From an uncultured Eubacteriales bacterium (GTDB lineage: Bacteria; Bacillota; Clostridia; Lachnospirales; CAG-274): 6,638 nt of DNA. Made by a program: the position numbers and the translations under genes. The notes below the pieces were generated by a model, which made no database searches, was not told where the DNA came from, and saw only the letters and a program-made list of their open reading frames with translations. Numbering within the stretch: the stretch's first letter is position 1; each line of letters opens with the position of its first letter. The stretch is from positions 1 to 6,638 of the forward strand of contig CABVAP010000126.1 in assembly GCA_902496345.1 (NCBI GenBank), read 5' to 3'. Below, one piece after another: positions 6,401 to 6,638 of this stretch.

Positions 6401-6408
6401 TTTTTTCA

Positions 6409-6413
6409 CTCCT
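6409..6413 (-). promoter_or_regulatory. Ribosome binding site that decides the glycosidase start
   Basis: AGGAG on the minus strand (6413-6409) lies 8 nt before ATG at 6400-6398. The longer reading frame begins with GTG at 6409-6407, whose G is the last base of this same site, so spacing would be zero. The shorter 956-residue product is therefore the supported one, and it also begins directly with a standard signal peptide. Confidence 0.9.
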
Positions 6414-6434
6414 ATTTATTAAAATTTCCAAAAC

Positions 6435-6452
6435 CGAAGAAATACCCCTTCG
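6435..6452. promoter_or_regulatory. Short stem-loop in the glycosidase leader
   Basis: CGAAG (6435-6439) and CTTCG (6448-6452) form a 5-bp stem with an 8-nt loop in the roughly 60-nt leader between the promoter and the ribosome site. It is short and may be incidental. No leader peptide or riboswitch consensus is visible around it. Confidence 0.25.
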
Positions 6453-6466
6453 ATAACAACAGATTA

Positions 6467-6495
6467 ATTATACTCCTAACGATATACCATTTCAA
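6467..6495 (-). promoter_or_regulatory. Sigma-A-type promoter of the glycosidase gene
   Basis: On the minus strand TTGAAA (6495-6490) precedes a perfect TATAAT (6472-6467) by exactly 17 nt. The -35 matches TTGACA at five of six positions. Transcription would begin near 6460, about 60 nt before the ATG. This is the strongest housekeeping promoter in the window and indicates constitutive or repressor-controlled expression. Confidence 0.85.
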
Positions 6496-6549
6496 ATAAA
6501 TTTGCCATTTTTAATATAAATGTAAAATGTAAAGTTTTTATGAATATTT

Positions 6550-6638
6550 TTTTAAAACCGTGGGCGTTGCCCACACCCACCACCTTCAGCACTTTTGCTA
6601 CGCAAAAGTAGGCAACGGCACATTCGCTTGCGTAAAAA
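6550..6638 (+). repeat. Hairpin-rich intergenic element, right copy
   Basis: Non-coding sequence at the window edge. It opens with TTTTAAAACC (6550-6559), followed by a 6-bp hairpin GTGGGC/GCCCAC (6560-6565 and 6569-6574, 3-nt loop), CCACCTT (6580-6586), and an 8-bp hairpin ACTTTTGC/GCAAAAGT (6591-6598 and 6602-6609, 3-nt loop). ACGCAA (6600-6605) can pair instead with TTGCGT (6628-6633). It is visibly richer in G and C than its surroundings. The same ordered blocks occur on the opposite strand at 1-74. It probably continues past the window edge. I read it as a dispersed extragenic repeat. Confidence 0.55.

Overview
This AT-rich window carries three complete protein genes. It looks like the chromosome of a motile, Gram-positive-type member of the Clostridia, possibly gut-associated. 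The reasons are the strong AGGAGG-type ribosome binding sites, TTGnnn-N17-TATAAT promoters, a sigma-D (flagellar sigma factor) style promoter, a chemoreceptor, and a secreted NAGPA-family phosphodiester glycosidase with an Ig-like domain. The lineage is an inference from style; there is no rRNA or other marker gene.

Layout from left to right. Positions 1-90 hold a hairpin-rich non-coding element, followed by an intrinsic terminator at 99-128. A 783-residue methyl-accepting chemotaxis protein runs on the minus strand (2505 to 154). A divergent control region of 246 bp (2506-2751) has a sigma-A-like promoter for the receptor gene and a sigma-D-like promoter for the next gene. A 202-residue protein of unassigned function runs on the plus strand (2752-3360). 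It converges on the third gene across a 169-bp gap with two hairpin terminators. The third gene runs on the minus strand (6400 to 3530) and encodes a 956-residue secreted multidomain phosphodiester glycosidase. Its own sigma-A promoter lies at 6467-6495. The right edge (6550-6638) holds a second hairpin-rich element that shares ordered sequence blocks with the left one, in the opposite orientation.

How the genes relate. The receptor and the 202-residue protein share a divergent promoter region, and the latter carries a flagellar-class promoter, so both probably belong to motility and chemotaxis. The receptor is unusual. It has almost no extracellular part, a string of HAMP-like repeats inside the cell, an intact CheA/CheW-binding tip, no Glu/Gln at the positions where Tsr is methylated, and a tail of about 210 residues. 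The glycosidase appears to be an independent, monocistronic cell-surface gene. Its C-terminal domain looks like a calcineurin-type phosphoesterase that has lost its metal ligands. I see no CRISPR array, insertion sequence, phage gene, tRNA or rRNA here.
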